Shown: piece after piece, positions 43,757-52,639 of the stretch
Layout: each line of letters starts with the position of its first letter
Position numbering within the stretch: the stretch's first letter is position 1
Origin: JABDIY01 sp963803845
Lineage (GTDB): Bacteria; Actinomycetota; Acidimicrobiia; Acidimicrobiales; SZUA-35
Assembly (NCBI GenBank): GCA_963803845.1
Contig: CAWDNZ010000005.1
Location: forward strand, 1,302,001-1,366,000
DNA length: 64,000 nucleotides
Direction: 5' to 3'
Notes under the pieces: model-generated
The model's database searches: none
What the model saw: the letters and a program-made list of their open reading frames with translations, nothing else
What the model was told of the DNA's origin: nothing
Position numbers and translations under genes: made by a program

Positions 43757-44233
43757 TCAAGAAGATTCGTCCAACTCGGCTCGGGCCTCGTCGATGAGCT
43801 CAACGTGCTTCTCGAGGTCGGCGAGGTCGTTCTCGATTTGGTCGCGGGGACTGGATCGGTCTGTGATTCCCGCCGCAATGGTTTCCAACCTCGCCACCAA
43901 CGGCTCGAGCTGTGCCAGGGATTGGATGCGACGGTCAGGCGGTTGCTGCCCGATGAGGACCAGTTCGTTTTCTAGCTGGATCGCTCGGGTTGCGAGATCG
44001 ACGTCAACCGGGCCCGAGGAACCGGTACTTCGAACCGCACGTACGAGGCGGCGATGCATTTCGGCCTCCGGTTCATGGGAGCCAACCCATGCGGTGGGAA
44101 CCACACCGGTTCGACCGGGAAGGAGCGCCAACTGCTCGTCGTAGTTGTGCCGGATCGTCCTGGCAGCGGTGTATCCCAATGCGCCGGCGAAAGCGATGAA
44201 CCCCACCAAAACCAAAAAGATGGTCAGGATCAC
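43757..44233 (-). CDS. Membrane-anchored coiled-coil protein, YdjH-like position
   Basis: The 158-residue protein has one N-terminal helix (MILTIFLVLVGFIAFAGALG) and a mostly helical, charged C-terminus (LENELVLIGQQPPDRRIQSL, DLADLEKHVELIDEARAELD) consistent with coiled coil. No enzyme motif is visible. Its GTG/ATG overlaps the stop of the zinc-ribbon gene by 4 bp. In Bacillus subtilis the gene at this position of a similar operon is ydjH; sequence similarity to it is weak. Confidence 0.6.
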   Translation of the reverse strand: MILTIFLVLVGFIAFAGALGYTAARTIRHNYDEQLALLPGRTGVVPTAWVGSHEPEAEMHRRLVRAVRSTGSSGPVDVDLATRAIQLENELVLIGQQPPDRRIQSLAQLEPLVARLETIAAGITDRSSPRDQIENDLADLEKHVELIDEARAELDESS

Positions 44234-45327
44234 CGGAGACTCCGCAGGACCATGAAGACGAGGATAAGGAGAACCACCACCGACACGGCGGCTGCGACCT
44301 TGACCTTGCTGTACGGACGCTCACCGTGGACCTCGGCCGTGTCTCCGTTGATGAACACTTGCCAGGTCCGTCCGCCATAGAGCACCGTCAACAGCCAGAT
44401 CGGGAAGAGCACATGCTTGTACGTGACGTCTTGAAGGTAGGTCTGCTTGTGATCGATCCGTTGGCGGTCGCCACCGATGTCCCGTTTGATGGTCTTGACG
44501 ATTTCGCGATCCATCACCGTCCGGGCCGTCTGGAAACTTGCCGCTGCGTCGTGGTCGTAGGTTCGAGCGAGGTGACCAGCGAGGTAATCATCGGAATACG
44601 GCTGAAGTTTTGCTGTTGGCCAAGGTTCCAGTGCTGCCACGAAGACAGGGTTCAGTCCCGTGTTGGCGAGAACCGTGATGTCATCAAACGAGTCGTAGAC
44701 CCGCCCCGACCGACTCGACCAGGTGGTTACCGTTCTCGTGGAGTTGCCGGACTTGATTCTTCGGTCCCTACCGCGTTGGCCCTCGTAATCCGTGACCGCG
44801 TTGGCGTCAAAGGTGAAGTACGCCGCATACAGGCTGGAGAACGATCCAGCGTTGGAGTACTTCTTGAATTCGTTGGGAGCAAACCAACGGCTCTTGACCC
44901 ACGCATCGAGCGCCTTCCTGGCTGCGTCGTTATCCACGGTGAAGGGCAATATGCCGTCAACGGACAGCCGGTCGGGAGCTTCATGAACATCGTTCAGCTG
45001 CATCGGGGTGGCGCAGTAGGGACATCGGGATGCGGTGAGGGAACCTATGAAGGTGGTTTGCCCGCCACAGTTCTGGCAGATGATCTCGTTCTCACCGGGG
45101 GAATGTGTGAGGTTCTTCTCGGTGAGCGACCGCATGAGCATCTCGTCGTAGGACTGCTCTTCGACCTGCGCATCCGGAGCGTGATGGATAGTGTCCAATG
45201 CCCCGCAGCCACGACACATGAGTCTCTGGGAGGTGATTTCGAACTCGAATGGACTGCCGCAGTTCGGGCATGGGTGCGTATCGACGTTTTGGTAAGCGTT
45301 GTAGTTGGTGGTTTCGGAGTCGTTCAC
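44230..45327 (-). CDS. TFIIB-type zinc-ribbon membrane protein, YdjG-like
   Basis: The 365-residue protein has two zinc ribbons: CPNCGSPFEFEITSQRLMCR with CGAL, and CQNCGGQTTFIGSL with CPYC. A long beta-rich middle follows, and then two C-terminal hydrophobic segments (HVLFPIWLLTVLYGGRTWQV and VAAAVSVVVLLILVFMVL). The layout matches YdjG of the B. subtilis ydjFGHI operon, which with the SPFH protein YdjI recruits the PspA-like protein YdjF to the membrane. Neighbour order here is the same, though no PspA gene is seen. Confidence 0.75.
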   Translation of the reverse strand: MNDSETTNYNAYQNVDTHPCPNCGSPFEFEITSQRLMCRGCGALDTIHHAPDAQVEEQSYDEMLMRSLTEKNLTHSPGENEIICQNCGGQTTFIGSLTASRCPYCATPMQLNDVHEAPDRLSVDGILPFTVDNDAARKALDAWVKSRWFAPNEFKKYSNAGSFSSLYAAYFTFDANAVTDYEGQRGRDRRIKSGNSTRTVTTWSSRSGRVYDSFDDITVLANTGLNPVFVAALEPWPTAKLQPYSDDYLAGHLARTYDHDAAASFQTARTVMDREIVKTIKRDIGGDRQRIDHKQTYLQDVTYKHVLFPIWLLTVLYGGRTWQVFINGDTAEVHGERPYSKVKVAAAVSVVVLLILVFMVLRSLR

Positions 45328-45337
45328 TGCGGCCGCC

Positions 45338-46480
45338 CTACTGAGGAGGAAGCGGCGGGGGCGTGGAACCGAACAGGCCGTCGAGATCTGCCACGGTTGA
45401 GGCTTCAGCCCAGTCCGACATGCCGGGACACCACACCAAGCTGGCTGCGGTCATCTGACCGCTGGCGACTAGGCCCGACAACTGGCTCTCGGGAAACGGC
45501 CCGGCCTGTGTACCGTTAATGGCCACAAAATACGAAGCGGCCGTGGGAATTGGCGGCGGTGCGGCGGGCGGCGAGGCAGAGTGGGTTGGTGCCGCAGTGC
45601 TCCCCATATTCTGGGTCATCTGATTGGCCATGTTGAGGCCCATCCCCATGGACATCATGTCACCCATGGCGGAGCCACCCTCGTTGCTGGCCGCAGCCAG
45701 CATCGAGTCGGCCATTCTTACCTCGCGTAGGCGGTCGGTGTCACCAACGTTGTGTACGTAGCCTGCCTCTTCCACACCTCGGGCCACACCCCGAGTCATG
45801 GCTGCGGTGATTTCGTTGGGAAGCGAGATGTTCATCGTCAACTCTGGAATGGAGAGACCGAATTCATCGTCCACGCGTTCCACCACGAACCGGCGCAGCT
45901 CCTCGGAAAGCTCCACCTGTTTTCCTTGGAGTTCGAGGGCACCGTAGCCGGAGGCGATGATCATGTCAGAGAAGGCCAGCGAAATGACTCGTCGCAGAAG
46001 TTCGGTCACTTCGGCGATGTCGACGGAGCTGTCGGTTCCGATGACTTCCCGCAGGAACACCGTCGGATCGTCCACCTTCACCACACACATTCCGTTGGCC
46101 CGCACCTGGACCATCCGAAAGTCGGGATCTTTGATGGTCACGGGCTGCGGCGTACCCCAGCGAAGATCGGTGACTGGCCGCGTGTTGATGAAATAGACCT
46201 CACTGCGGAACGGCGACTGTAGGCCGTGCTTGAACCCGTCGAGCGTGCTGAGAATCGGCAGTGCTTCACTGGTGAGCTGGTAATGACCGGGGCCGAATTC
46301 ATCGGCCAACTGGCCTCTATAGACAAAGAGCGCTCGCTGTCCCTCCCGCACGATGAGTTCGGCACCGTTCTTTATTTCGTTGTTGTAGCGGGGGAACCGC
46401 CACGCCAGCGTGGAGCGGGAGTCATCCATCCATTCGATGATGTCAACAAACTCGCCGCGCAGTTTTTTCATGAATCCCAT
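45338..46480 (-). CDS. SPFH-domain protein with C-terminal GYF_2 domain, YdjI-like
   Basis: From ATG 46480 the 380-residue protein begins MGFMKKLRGEFVDIIEWMDD, matching the YdjI-type virion-core/SPFH family. Features include LIVREGQRALFVYRG, VQVRANGMCVVKVDDPTVFL and IPELTMNISLPNEI. A methionine-rich linker (MGDMMSMGMGLNMANQM) and a proline stretch lead to a GYF_2-like domain (YFVAINGTQAGPFPESQLSG, WCPGMSDWAEA). It is the first gene of a leftward three-gene operon. It may form membrane scaffolds under stress. Confidence 0.82.
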   Translation of the reverse strand: MGFMKKLRGEFVDIIEWMDDSRSTLAWRFPRYNNEIKNGAELIVREGQRALFVYRGQLADEFGPGHYQLTSEALPILSTLDGFKHGLQSPFRSEVYFINTRPVTDLRWGTPQPVTIKDPDFRMVQVRANGMCVVKVDDPTVFLREVIGTDSSVDIAEVTELLRRVISLAFSDMIIASGYGALELQGKQVELSEELRRFVVERVDDEFGLSIPELTMNISLPNEITAAMTRGVARGVEEAGYVHNVGDTDRLREVRMADSMLAAASNEGGSAMGDMMSMGMGLNMANQMTQNMGSTAAPTHSASPPAAPPPIPTAASYFVAINGTQAGPFPESQLSGLVASGQMTAASLVWCPGMSDWAEASTVADLDGLFGSTPPPLPPQ

Positions 46481-46574
46481 GCTCGCCATATCGTCCGGAA
46501 ACAACAGCGGCCTTAGCCAATCGGTGCCTGCAAGAGCACCGCCGTCCTGGAGCTACACGATTCGGATGTGAGTA

Positions 46575-47036
46575 CTAGACGCCGGGCTGCTTCAGCATGA
46601 GGGCGTTGCGGGTGGCGCGGCAAACCAGGACATCATCCTGGTTGTGGGCCCGGTGTTCGAACGTGACGATTCCCTGATCGGGTCGAGACCTACTGGGCCG
46701 GGCCGCCAGCACCTCGGTTTCCACCCTGAGGGTGTCACCGTGAAAGAGCGGAGCAGGGAAATCAATGCTGTCGAAGCCCAGATTGGCGACGGTCGTGCCG
46801 AACGTGGTCTCGTGCACGCTGATCCCCACCACCATTGCCACAGTGAGCATGGAGTTGACCAGCGGCTTGCCAAACTCCGTTTCGTTCTCGGCGTAGTGGA
46901 AATCAAGATGTACCCGGGCCGGGTTCATGGTGATCGAGGTGAAAAGCACGTTGTCTGCTTCGGTGATGGTTCTGTGAATGGCGTGGTGGACCACCAGCCC
47001 CGGCGTCAGCTCCTCAAACCATTTCCCTGCGCTCAT
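46575..47036 (-). CDS. MaoC-like hydratase of the leucine-degradation cluster
   Basis: The 153-residue single hot-dog domain has the hydratase-2-like stretch FTSITMNPARVHLDFHYAEN, TEFGKPLVNSMLTVAMVVGI and FHGDTLRVETEVLAARPSR. Its start overlaps the citE stop by 4 bp. In mycobacteria a MaoC protein (Rv2499c) lies in the equivalent place between fadE19 and citE. It likely hydrates an unsaturated CoA ester from leucine or related breakdown. A longer frame to 47342 lies inside citE and is rejected. Confidence 0.8.
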   Translation of the reverse strand: MSAGKWFEELTPGLVVHHAIHRTITEADNVLFTSITMNPARVHLDFHYAENETEFGKPLVNSMLTVAMVVGISVHETTFGTTVANLGFDSIDFPAPLFHGDTLRVETEVLAARPSRSRPDQGIVTFEHRAHNQDDVLVCRATRNALMLKQPGV

Positions 47037-47890
47037 GACGTTTCTCCTACCAGTCCAAGTATCTGCTGCGCCTGAGCTACTAAGGGACCATCGATCATCT
47101 GACCTTTGTAATCCGCAACGGCAACCCCCGCCGCAGAAGCCGCTCTGTGAGCCGCCACGATTTCCTGGGCGCGCTGGACCGCTTCTTCGGTAGGCGTGAA
47201 CGCCGTATTTGCCAGCGCCACTTGTCCCGGGTGAATACAGAGTTTTCCCCGGAAGCCCAAGTCGCAGGCGAAGTCTGCTTCGGTGCGGAACCGTTCGGTG
47301 TTTCTGAAATCTGTCACCACCTGGTCGGCGGCAGGAACGCATCCAATCCGGGCGGCCATCGCTACCTGCGAACGGGCAAACAGGACCTCGATGTTTGATG
47401 GCGTCCTTCGGCCGCCAACGTCGGCGATGTAGTCCTCGGCGCCGAAATAGGCAGCGATGGCCCGCGGGTGGGACAGGATCTCCACGGAGTTAGCAACCCC
47501 GTGAGCGGTCTCGAGCCCCACGAACACGCCCAGATCAGGAAGGTCGGCGCCAGCAAGCACCGCATCGATCTGATCCATCTGCTGGCGGGACTCCACCATG
47601 GGGATCATCACCGCGGCCACGTGCGGACCGACTTCGTTGATGTCCTCCAGAAACCAGTGCGTGGACACGGCATTGGTTCGAACGAGAACCGTGGCGCCCT
47701 GTGCGGTAAGCGACTGAGAGTTACGAACCGCGTTCTGGCGAGCCTCGGTCTTACGATCGGGCGGAGTAGCGTCTTCGCAATCGATCACCACGACGTCGGC
47801 ACCGCGGGTGGCCAACTTGTCGAGATGATCGGTACGGACCGCCGGAGCGAAAAGTACCGAACGAAGGCGACCGATGGGGCGGACCGCCAT
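47033..47890 (-). CDS. citE: CitE-like beta-hydroxyacyl-CoA lyase
   Basis: The 285-residue TIM-barrel enzyme of the HpcH/HpaI/CitE superfamily has RSVLFAPAVRTDHLDKLATR, VVIDCEDATPPDRKTEAR (metal and CoA site), VFVGLETAHGVANS and FRGKLCIHPGQV. It has no citrate lyase alpha or gamma subunit beside it. The homologue in M. tuberculosis (Rv2498c) is reported as an acyl-CoA lyase acting in leucine breakdown, and that function is the natural assumption here. It is coupled to fadE and maoC. Confidence 0.83.
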   Translation of the reverse strand: MAVRPIGRLRSVLFAPAVRTDHLDKLATRGADVVVIDCEDATPPDRKTEARQNAVRNSQSLTAQGATVLVRTNAVSTHWFLEDINEVGPHVAAVMIPMVESRQQMDQIDAVLAGADLPDLGVFVGLETAHGVANSVEILSHPRAIAAYFGAEDYIADVGGRRTPSNIEVLFARSQVAMAARIGCVPAADQVVTDFRNTERFRTEADFACDLGFRGKLCIHPGQVALANTAFTPTEEAVQRAQEIVAAHRAASAAGVAVADYKGQMIDGPLVAQAQQILGLVGETS

Positions 47891-49026
47891 CAGAGCCGCT
47901 TCGCCACTTCCTCGAGCATGACTTCGGTGGCACCGCCGCCGATTGGGAGAATCCGGGCGTCACGAGTCATCCGCTCGATCACCGACTCCCGCATGTACCC
48001 GATCCCGCCGTGGAACTGCAGACAGTCATACATCACCTCGTTCACCACCTCACAACCCCAGGCTTTCACACCAGACATCGCTCGAACATTGTCGAGACCT
48101 TGGTCGCCTAGCCAGGCGGCGTGATACATGGACGCTCGGACCGCATCGACCTTGGCCTGGTTCATCGCCAGCCGCTGACGGATCGCCCCCTTGTCGAACA
48201 GGTGACCGCCAAATGCCGGCCGGTTCTGACAGTAGTCGGCGGTGAGATCGAGTGCCGCTTGGGCTGCCCCAACGCCCATTCCCACCAGCACCATCCGCTC
48301 GTTCTGGAAATTCTTCATCGTTTCGTAGAATCCCCGATGAACTGTCCCCAACACCTGGGCGCCATCCACCCAGACGTTGTCCAGCAACAACTCGGCGGTG
48401 TCGGAGCAGCGCCAGCCGTGCTTGTCGAGTTTGTTTGCAACGGTGAAACCTTCGGTGCCCGCCGGCACGAGGAACATGGTGATCCCGTAGTTATTGCCGG
48501 GGTCGGTCTTGGCGGCGACGATCGTGAGGTCGCCGTAGACGGCGTTGGTGATATAGGTCTTGGAGCCGTTGAGCCGCCAACCGTCGCCGTCCTTCTTGGC
48601 ACTGGTGCGGATTCCTGCCACGTCGGAGCCCGCATCGGGTTCCGTAACCGCAATCGAGAGGATTGTCTGACCACTCACGATGTCGGGGCCCCATCGCTCC
48701 AGCTGCGCTGGTGACCCGGAGTTGAAGAGGTGCGGACCGGCCATGTCGGTGTGGACGAGCACGGTCACGTCGAAACCGGCGAAGGTGGACGTGCCGAGCG
48801 CCTCCGCGAAGGTAGCTGACGCCAGCATTCCCATCCCCAGCCCCCCGTGTTCTTCGGGAATGCGAAGGGACAGCATGCCGAGCGAGCCCATCTGGTGCAG
48901 CACGTCTCGGGGGACCATCCCCGCCTCTTCCCAATCTTCCCCGTTGGGTTTGACCTCCCTCTTGACGAACTCGACCGTTTGGTCATAGATCGCTTCCAAC
49001 TCGGCGGTCATGTAGACGTTGCGCAT
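47890..49026 (-). CDS. Acyl-CoA dehydrogenase, FadE19-like (isovaleryl-CoA class)
   Basis: The 378-residue flavoenzyme has SIAVTEPDAGSDVAGIRTSA, LNGSKTYITNAVYGDLTIVA, and the C-terminal LQFHGGIGYMRESVIERMTR and GGGATEVMLEEVAKRL. It follows the acyl-CoA carboxylase subunits, as fadE19 does in mycobacteria. It should oxidise a branched acyl-CoA, most likely isovaleryl-CoA, to the substrate of the carboxylase. The last residues overlap the citE start. Confidence 0.85.
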   Translation of the reverse strand: MRNVYMTAELEAIYDQTVEFVKREVKPNGEDWEEAGMVPRDVLHQMGSLGMLSLRIPEEHGGLGMGMLASATFAEALGTSTFAGFDVTVLVHTDMAGPHLFNSGSPAQLERWGPDIVSGQTILSIAVTEPDAGSDVAGIRTSAKKDGDGWRLNGSKTYITNAVYGDLTIVAAKTDPGNNYGITMFLVPAGTEGFTVANKLDKHGWRCSDTAELLLDNVWVDGAQVLGTVHRGFYETMKNFQNERMVLVGMGVGAAQAALDLTADYCQNRPAFGGHLFDKGAIRQRLAMNQAKVDAVRASMYHAAWLGDQGLDNVRAMSGVKAWGCEVVNEVMYDCLQFHGGIGYMRESVIERMTRDARILPIGGGATEVMLEEVAKRL

Positions 49027-49032
49027 GGCGAT

Positions 49033-50895
49033 CTAGTGCTCCTCGAACGTGATCAATATCTGATTGGACGCTGTTTGATCGCCGGGAGCCACACGGACTT
49101 CGGCCACCGTGCCTGGACCACCGGCGGTGAGTGAATGGAGCATTTTCATGGCCTCGATGACCACCAGCACTTCGCCGCCCTCCACTTTGTCGCCGGGCGC
49201 GACGTTCACCTCAGCTACAACGGCGGGGAACGGAGAGATGATCGCGCCCGCGGAGCCGTGGGACTGGTCAGAAACCGGAGCCCAGTGAGTGCTTCGGTCC
49301 ACCACGGTGAAGAAGTGGGAGTAGCCGTTGCGGTTGACAGTGATACCCACATCGTCGATGGCGATGTGGGACAGGACTGCTCGATCGCGCTGGATCGGGA
49401 CCTCCAATACCTCGCCGGAATGGTGTTTGAGGAACATGTGCCGCACGGGGCGAGCGGGCGTCAACGAGAACTCCGGAAGCGAGGTCCACGGGCCACTGGC
49501 GGGATGGCGACGTGCCGCAACCACCGTGGCGGCGATGGCGCCAGCTTCGTGGGGATCGGCCCGGTCGGGAATGTCGTTCTCGTCGAGGAACCGGGTGGTG
49601 ATCCGACCCTGCACCATCGGGGCCTGGTCGATCAGCCAGCGATGGAACCCCGCATTGGTGACGAGCCCGCCGATCACCAGTGAATCCAGCGCACCAGCCA
49701 GGGCGTTGAGAGCGGTGGGTCGGTCAGGCCCTTTCACGATCAGTTTGGCCACCATGGCGTCGTAGTGCGGAGAAATCTCCGAGCCGTGTTCGATGGCCGC
49801 ATCCCACCGAACGTTCTCCGGAACACGGAGGTGAACGATCGTCCCGATCTGGGGGGCGAATCCGTTGGCCGGGTCCTCGGCATTGATTCTGGCCTCGATG
49901 GAATGGCCAACCAGCTGAACCTGGGACTGTTCGATTGGTAGCGGCTCACCAGCAGCCGAGGAGATCATCAGCTCCACAAGATCCAGTCCCGTGACGGACT
50001 CGGTCACCGGGTGTTCCACCTGCAGGCGAGTATTCATCTCCAAAAAGAAGTAATCGCCGGTTTCGTCGTCGACGATGAACTCCACCGTGCCCGCCGAGTC
50101 ATAGCCGATGGCTTTGGCCAGTGTGCGAGCGCTCGTGCGGAGACCCTGACGGGTGGCGTCGGGGAGGTTCGGTGCTGGCGCTTCCTCCAGGAGCTTCTGA
50201 TAGCGCCTCTGAACCGAGCATTCCCGAGTGCCCAGGTCCACGAGATTGCCGTGTTTGTCCCCGACCACCTGTACCTCTACGTGGCGGGGGCGCTGGATAT
50301 AGCGCTCCACGATCATGGCGCCGTCGGCGAAGGATCGTTCGGCCTCGGAGATCGCCTCGGTGAGAGCGGCATCGAATCCGGCGGCGTCGTGAACGATTCG
50401 GATTCCCTTGCCACCGCCCCCCGCCGCCGCTTTCACGAGCACGGGAAACCCGATGCGCTCCGCTGCCGCCGCCAGCTCGGTTCGGTCTTGGGATTCGTCG
50501 AATCCAGGAATGATGGGAACCCCAGCTTCTTCGGCCAGCCGGCGAGCCTGAATCTTGGAGCCCATGGCCTCCACCGCCTCAGGTGAGGGTCCGATCCAGA
50601 TCAGCCCGGCCTCGATCACGGCCCGAGCGAAGGCGGTGTTCTCCGAGAGAAAGCCGTATCCAGGGTGGATTGCGGTAGCGCCGGTTTCGGCGGCCGCCGC
50701 CAGAATGCGATCTGACGAGAGGTAGCTGGAGGCCAAGGCCGCCGGGCCGATTCGGCGAGCTGTGGTGGCCTCGAAGACGAAAGGAGCATTGGCGTCGGGG
50801 TCGGCGTAGACCGCCACGGTTTGATGGCCCAGACGGTGGGCGGTGCGGATGATGCGGCGGGCGATCTCGCCTCGGTTGGCAATGAGAATCTTCAT
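49033..50895 (-). CDS. accA1: Acyl-CoA carboxylase alpha subunit (biotin carboxylase plus BCCP)
   Basis: The 620-residue protein has the biotin carboxylase N-terminus (KILIANRGEIARRIIRTAHR), the ATP-grasp glycine loop KAAAGGGGKGIRIV, MNTRLQVEHPVTE, and the biotinylation motif VIEAMKMLHSL near residue 585. The C-terminal BCCP domain shows it is the full alpha chain of a 3-methylcrotonyl-CoA or related carboxylase. Its partner beta chain is directly upstream with a 1-bp gap. Confidence 0.92.
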   Translation of the reverse strand: MKILIANRGEIARRIIRTAHRLGHQTVAVYADPDANAPFVFEATTARRIGPAALASSYLSSDRILAAAAETGATAIHPGYGFLSENTAFARAVIEAGLIWIGPSPEAVEAMGSKIQARRLAEEAGVPIIPGFDESQDRTELAAAAERIGFPVLVKAAAGGGGKGIRIVHDAAGFDAALTEAISEAERSFADGAMIVERYIQRPRHVEVQVVGDKHGNLVDLGTRECSVQRRYQKLLEEAPAPNLPDATRQGLRTSARTLAKAIGYDSAGTVEFIVDDETGDYFFLEMNTRLQVEHPVTESVTGLDLVELMISSAAGEPLPIEQSQVQLVGHSIEARINAEDPANGFAPQIGTIVHLRVPENVRWDAAIEHGSEISPHYDAMVAKLIVKGPDRPTALNALAGALDSLVIGGLVTNAGFHRWLIDQAPMVQGRITTRFLDENDIPDRADPHEAGAIAATVVAARRHPASGPWTSLPEFSLTPARPVRHMFLKHHSGEVLEVPIQRDRAVLSHIAIDDVGITVNRNGYSHFFTVVDRSTHWAPVSDQSHGSAGAIISPFPAVVAEVNVAPGDKVEGGEVLVVIEAMKMLHSLTAGGPGTVAEVRVAPGDQTASNQILITFEEH

Positions 50896-50896
50896 G

Positions 50897-52519
50897 TCAC
50901 ATCCGGTACACGATGCCGGGCCCGGGGGCCGGTTCGTTTTGACGAGCGGCGAGGGCGAGGCACAGTCCTAGGGCGTCTCGGGTGTGTACGGGATCGATCA
51001 AGCCGTCGTCCCACAGCCGAGAGGTTGCGTAGTAGGGGTCCGATTGCGTTTCATACTGGCTCCGGATCGCGGCCCGGATCTCGGCCAGGTGTTCTTCGGT
51101 GGTCTCGGCGCCCTTCATCCCACCCTCACGGATATCCACAAGTACGGTTTCAGCGGTGTCGGCGGCCATGGTGGCGATCCGGGAATTGGGCCAGGTAAAG
51201 AGGAACCGAGGTTCGAAGCCCCGCCCGCACATCCCGTAGTTCCCTGCGCCGTAGGACCCTCCGATGAGGACGGTGTATTTGGGCACCGTGGCATTGGCCA
51301 CCGCCGCAACCATCTTGGCACCGTGTTTGGCGATCCCGGCAGCCTCAGAGTCCTTGCCCACCATGTAGCCCGAAGTGTTCTGGAGGAACAGGAGCGGGAT
51401 CCGCCGCTGCTCACACAACTCGATGAAGTGGGTGGCCTTGAGCGCGGCCTCGGAGAAGATGATCCCATTGTTGGCGATCACCCCGACGAGGTGCCCCCAG
51501 ATTCGGGCGAAGCCACAGATGATCGAGGTTCCCCATTCGGGTTTGAACGGCGAGAACGCCGATCCATCCACCATTCGGGCAATGATTTCGGTGGCATCGA
51601 ACGGGATCCGATGGTCGGCGCTGATGATGCCGTAGATGTCCTCGGCTGGATGCTCTGGTGGCCGTGGTTCCACCCAGTCGATCCAACCTTGGCGATCATC
51701 AATCCGGCGAGCATTGGTGGTAGCACAAATCTCTCGAACGCGACCATACGCTTCGCGCTCGGTTGAGGCCATGTAGTCACTGACACCGGAGACGCGGGTA
51801 TGCAGCTGGGCCCCGCCCAGTTCATCGGGATCGATCACCTCCCCCAATGCTGCCTTCACGATGGGTGGACCGCCCAGAAAGATGCGCCCGATCCCCTCGA
51901 CCATGATCACTTCATCAGACAAGGCGGGGACGTAGGCTCCACCGGCGGTACAGCCACCCATGACCACCGAGATCTGCGGGAGACCACGGGCGGACATCCT
52001 GGCCTGGCGATAGAACGACCCACCGAAGTGATCCTTGTCCGGGAAGATCTCGTCCTGCAACGGCAAGAACGCTCCGCCGGAATCGACAAGATAGATGACC
52101 CCGAGGTCGTTCTCGTCAGCGATCTGTTGCGCCCGAACATGCTTTTTGATCGCCACCGGCAACAAAGAGCCGCCCTTGACGGTGGCGTCGTTGGCGATGA
52201 AGACGTAAGGGACCCCTTCCACCAGGCCCACCCCCGTAACAATGCCACCGCCGGGAGCCGCATTGTCGTACTGCCCGTACCCGGACAAACTGCTGAGTTC
52301 GAGAAAGGGGGTGTGATCATCGATGACCAAATCGATGCGATCACGAACCATGATTTTACCGCGAGCCAGGTGTCGCTCGATCGAACGATCGCGGTTCTCC
52401 CCGCCACGAATCGCCCATTCCATTCTCTCCCGCAAGGTTGCCACCAACGTTTCGTACGCCTCGACGTTCTCCTTGAACACCGCGGAGCCGGTGTCAACGT
52501 GACTGGCGATTGGTCGCAT
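50897..52519 (-). CDS. accD1: Acyl-CoA carboxylase beta subunit, methylcrotonoyl-CoA type
   Basis: The 540-residue carboxyltransferase has the two crotonase-like halves: YVFIANDATVKGGSLLPVAI, the MCC-beta signature MGGCTAGGAYVPALSDEVIM, FLGGPPIVKAALGEVIDPDE, and the later FLQNTSGYMVGKDSEAAGIA with GGSYGAGNYGMCGRGFEPRF. These signatures favour 3-methylcrotonyl-CoA over propionyl-CoA carboxylase. It heads a five-gene operon ending in maoC, and the 120-bp gap to the divergent quinone oxidoreductase gene should hold the promoter. Confidence 0.92.
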   Translation of the reverse strand: MRPIASHVDTGSAVFKENVEAYETLVATLRERMEWAIRGGENRDRSIERHLARGKIMVRDRIDLVIDDHTPFLELSSLSGYGQYDNAAPGGGIVTGVGLVEGVPYVFIANDATVKGGSLLPVAIKKHVRAQQIADENDLGVIYLVDSGGAFLPLQDEIFPDKDHFGGSFYRQARMSARGLPQISVVMGGCTAGGAYVPALSDEVIMVEGIGRIFLGGPPIVKAALGEVIDPDELGGAQLHTRVSGVSDYMASTEREAYGRVREICATTNARRIDDRQGWIDWVEPRPPEHPAEDIYGIISADHRIPFDATEIIARMVDGSAFSPFKPEWGTSIICGFARIWGHLVGVIANNGIIFSEAALKATHFIELCEQRRIPLLFLQNTSGYMVGKDSEAAGIAKHGAKMVAAVANATVPKYTVLIGGSYGAGNYGMCGRGFEPRFLFTWPNSRIATMAADTAETVLVDIREGGMKGAETTEEHLAEIRAAIRSQYETQSDPYYATSRLWDDGLIDPVHTRDALGLCLALAARQNEPAPGPGIVYRM

Positions 52520-52639
52520 CCGGTCAGCCTACAAAGCGATCGAAGCTCCTGCTGTAAACCAGAGGACGGCAGCTGGCAACCGGGCTCCACTGTTGCTGTG
52601 AGTTTTCTCAAATCAAAGGGGATCGAATAACCTCAGCCC

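Noticed and set aside
46575..47342. Longer MaoC protein starting at 47342
   Set aside because: The extra 102 codons lie within citE in another frame and are arginine/glycine-rich without similarity to MaoC.
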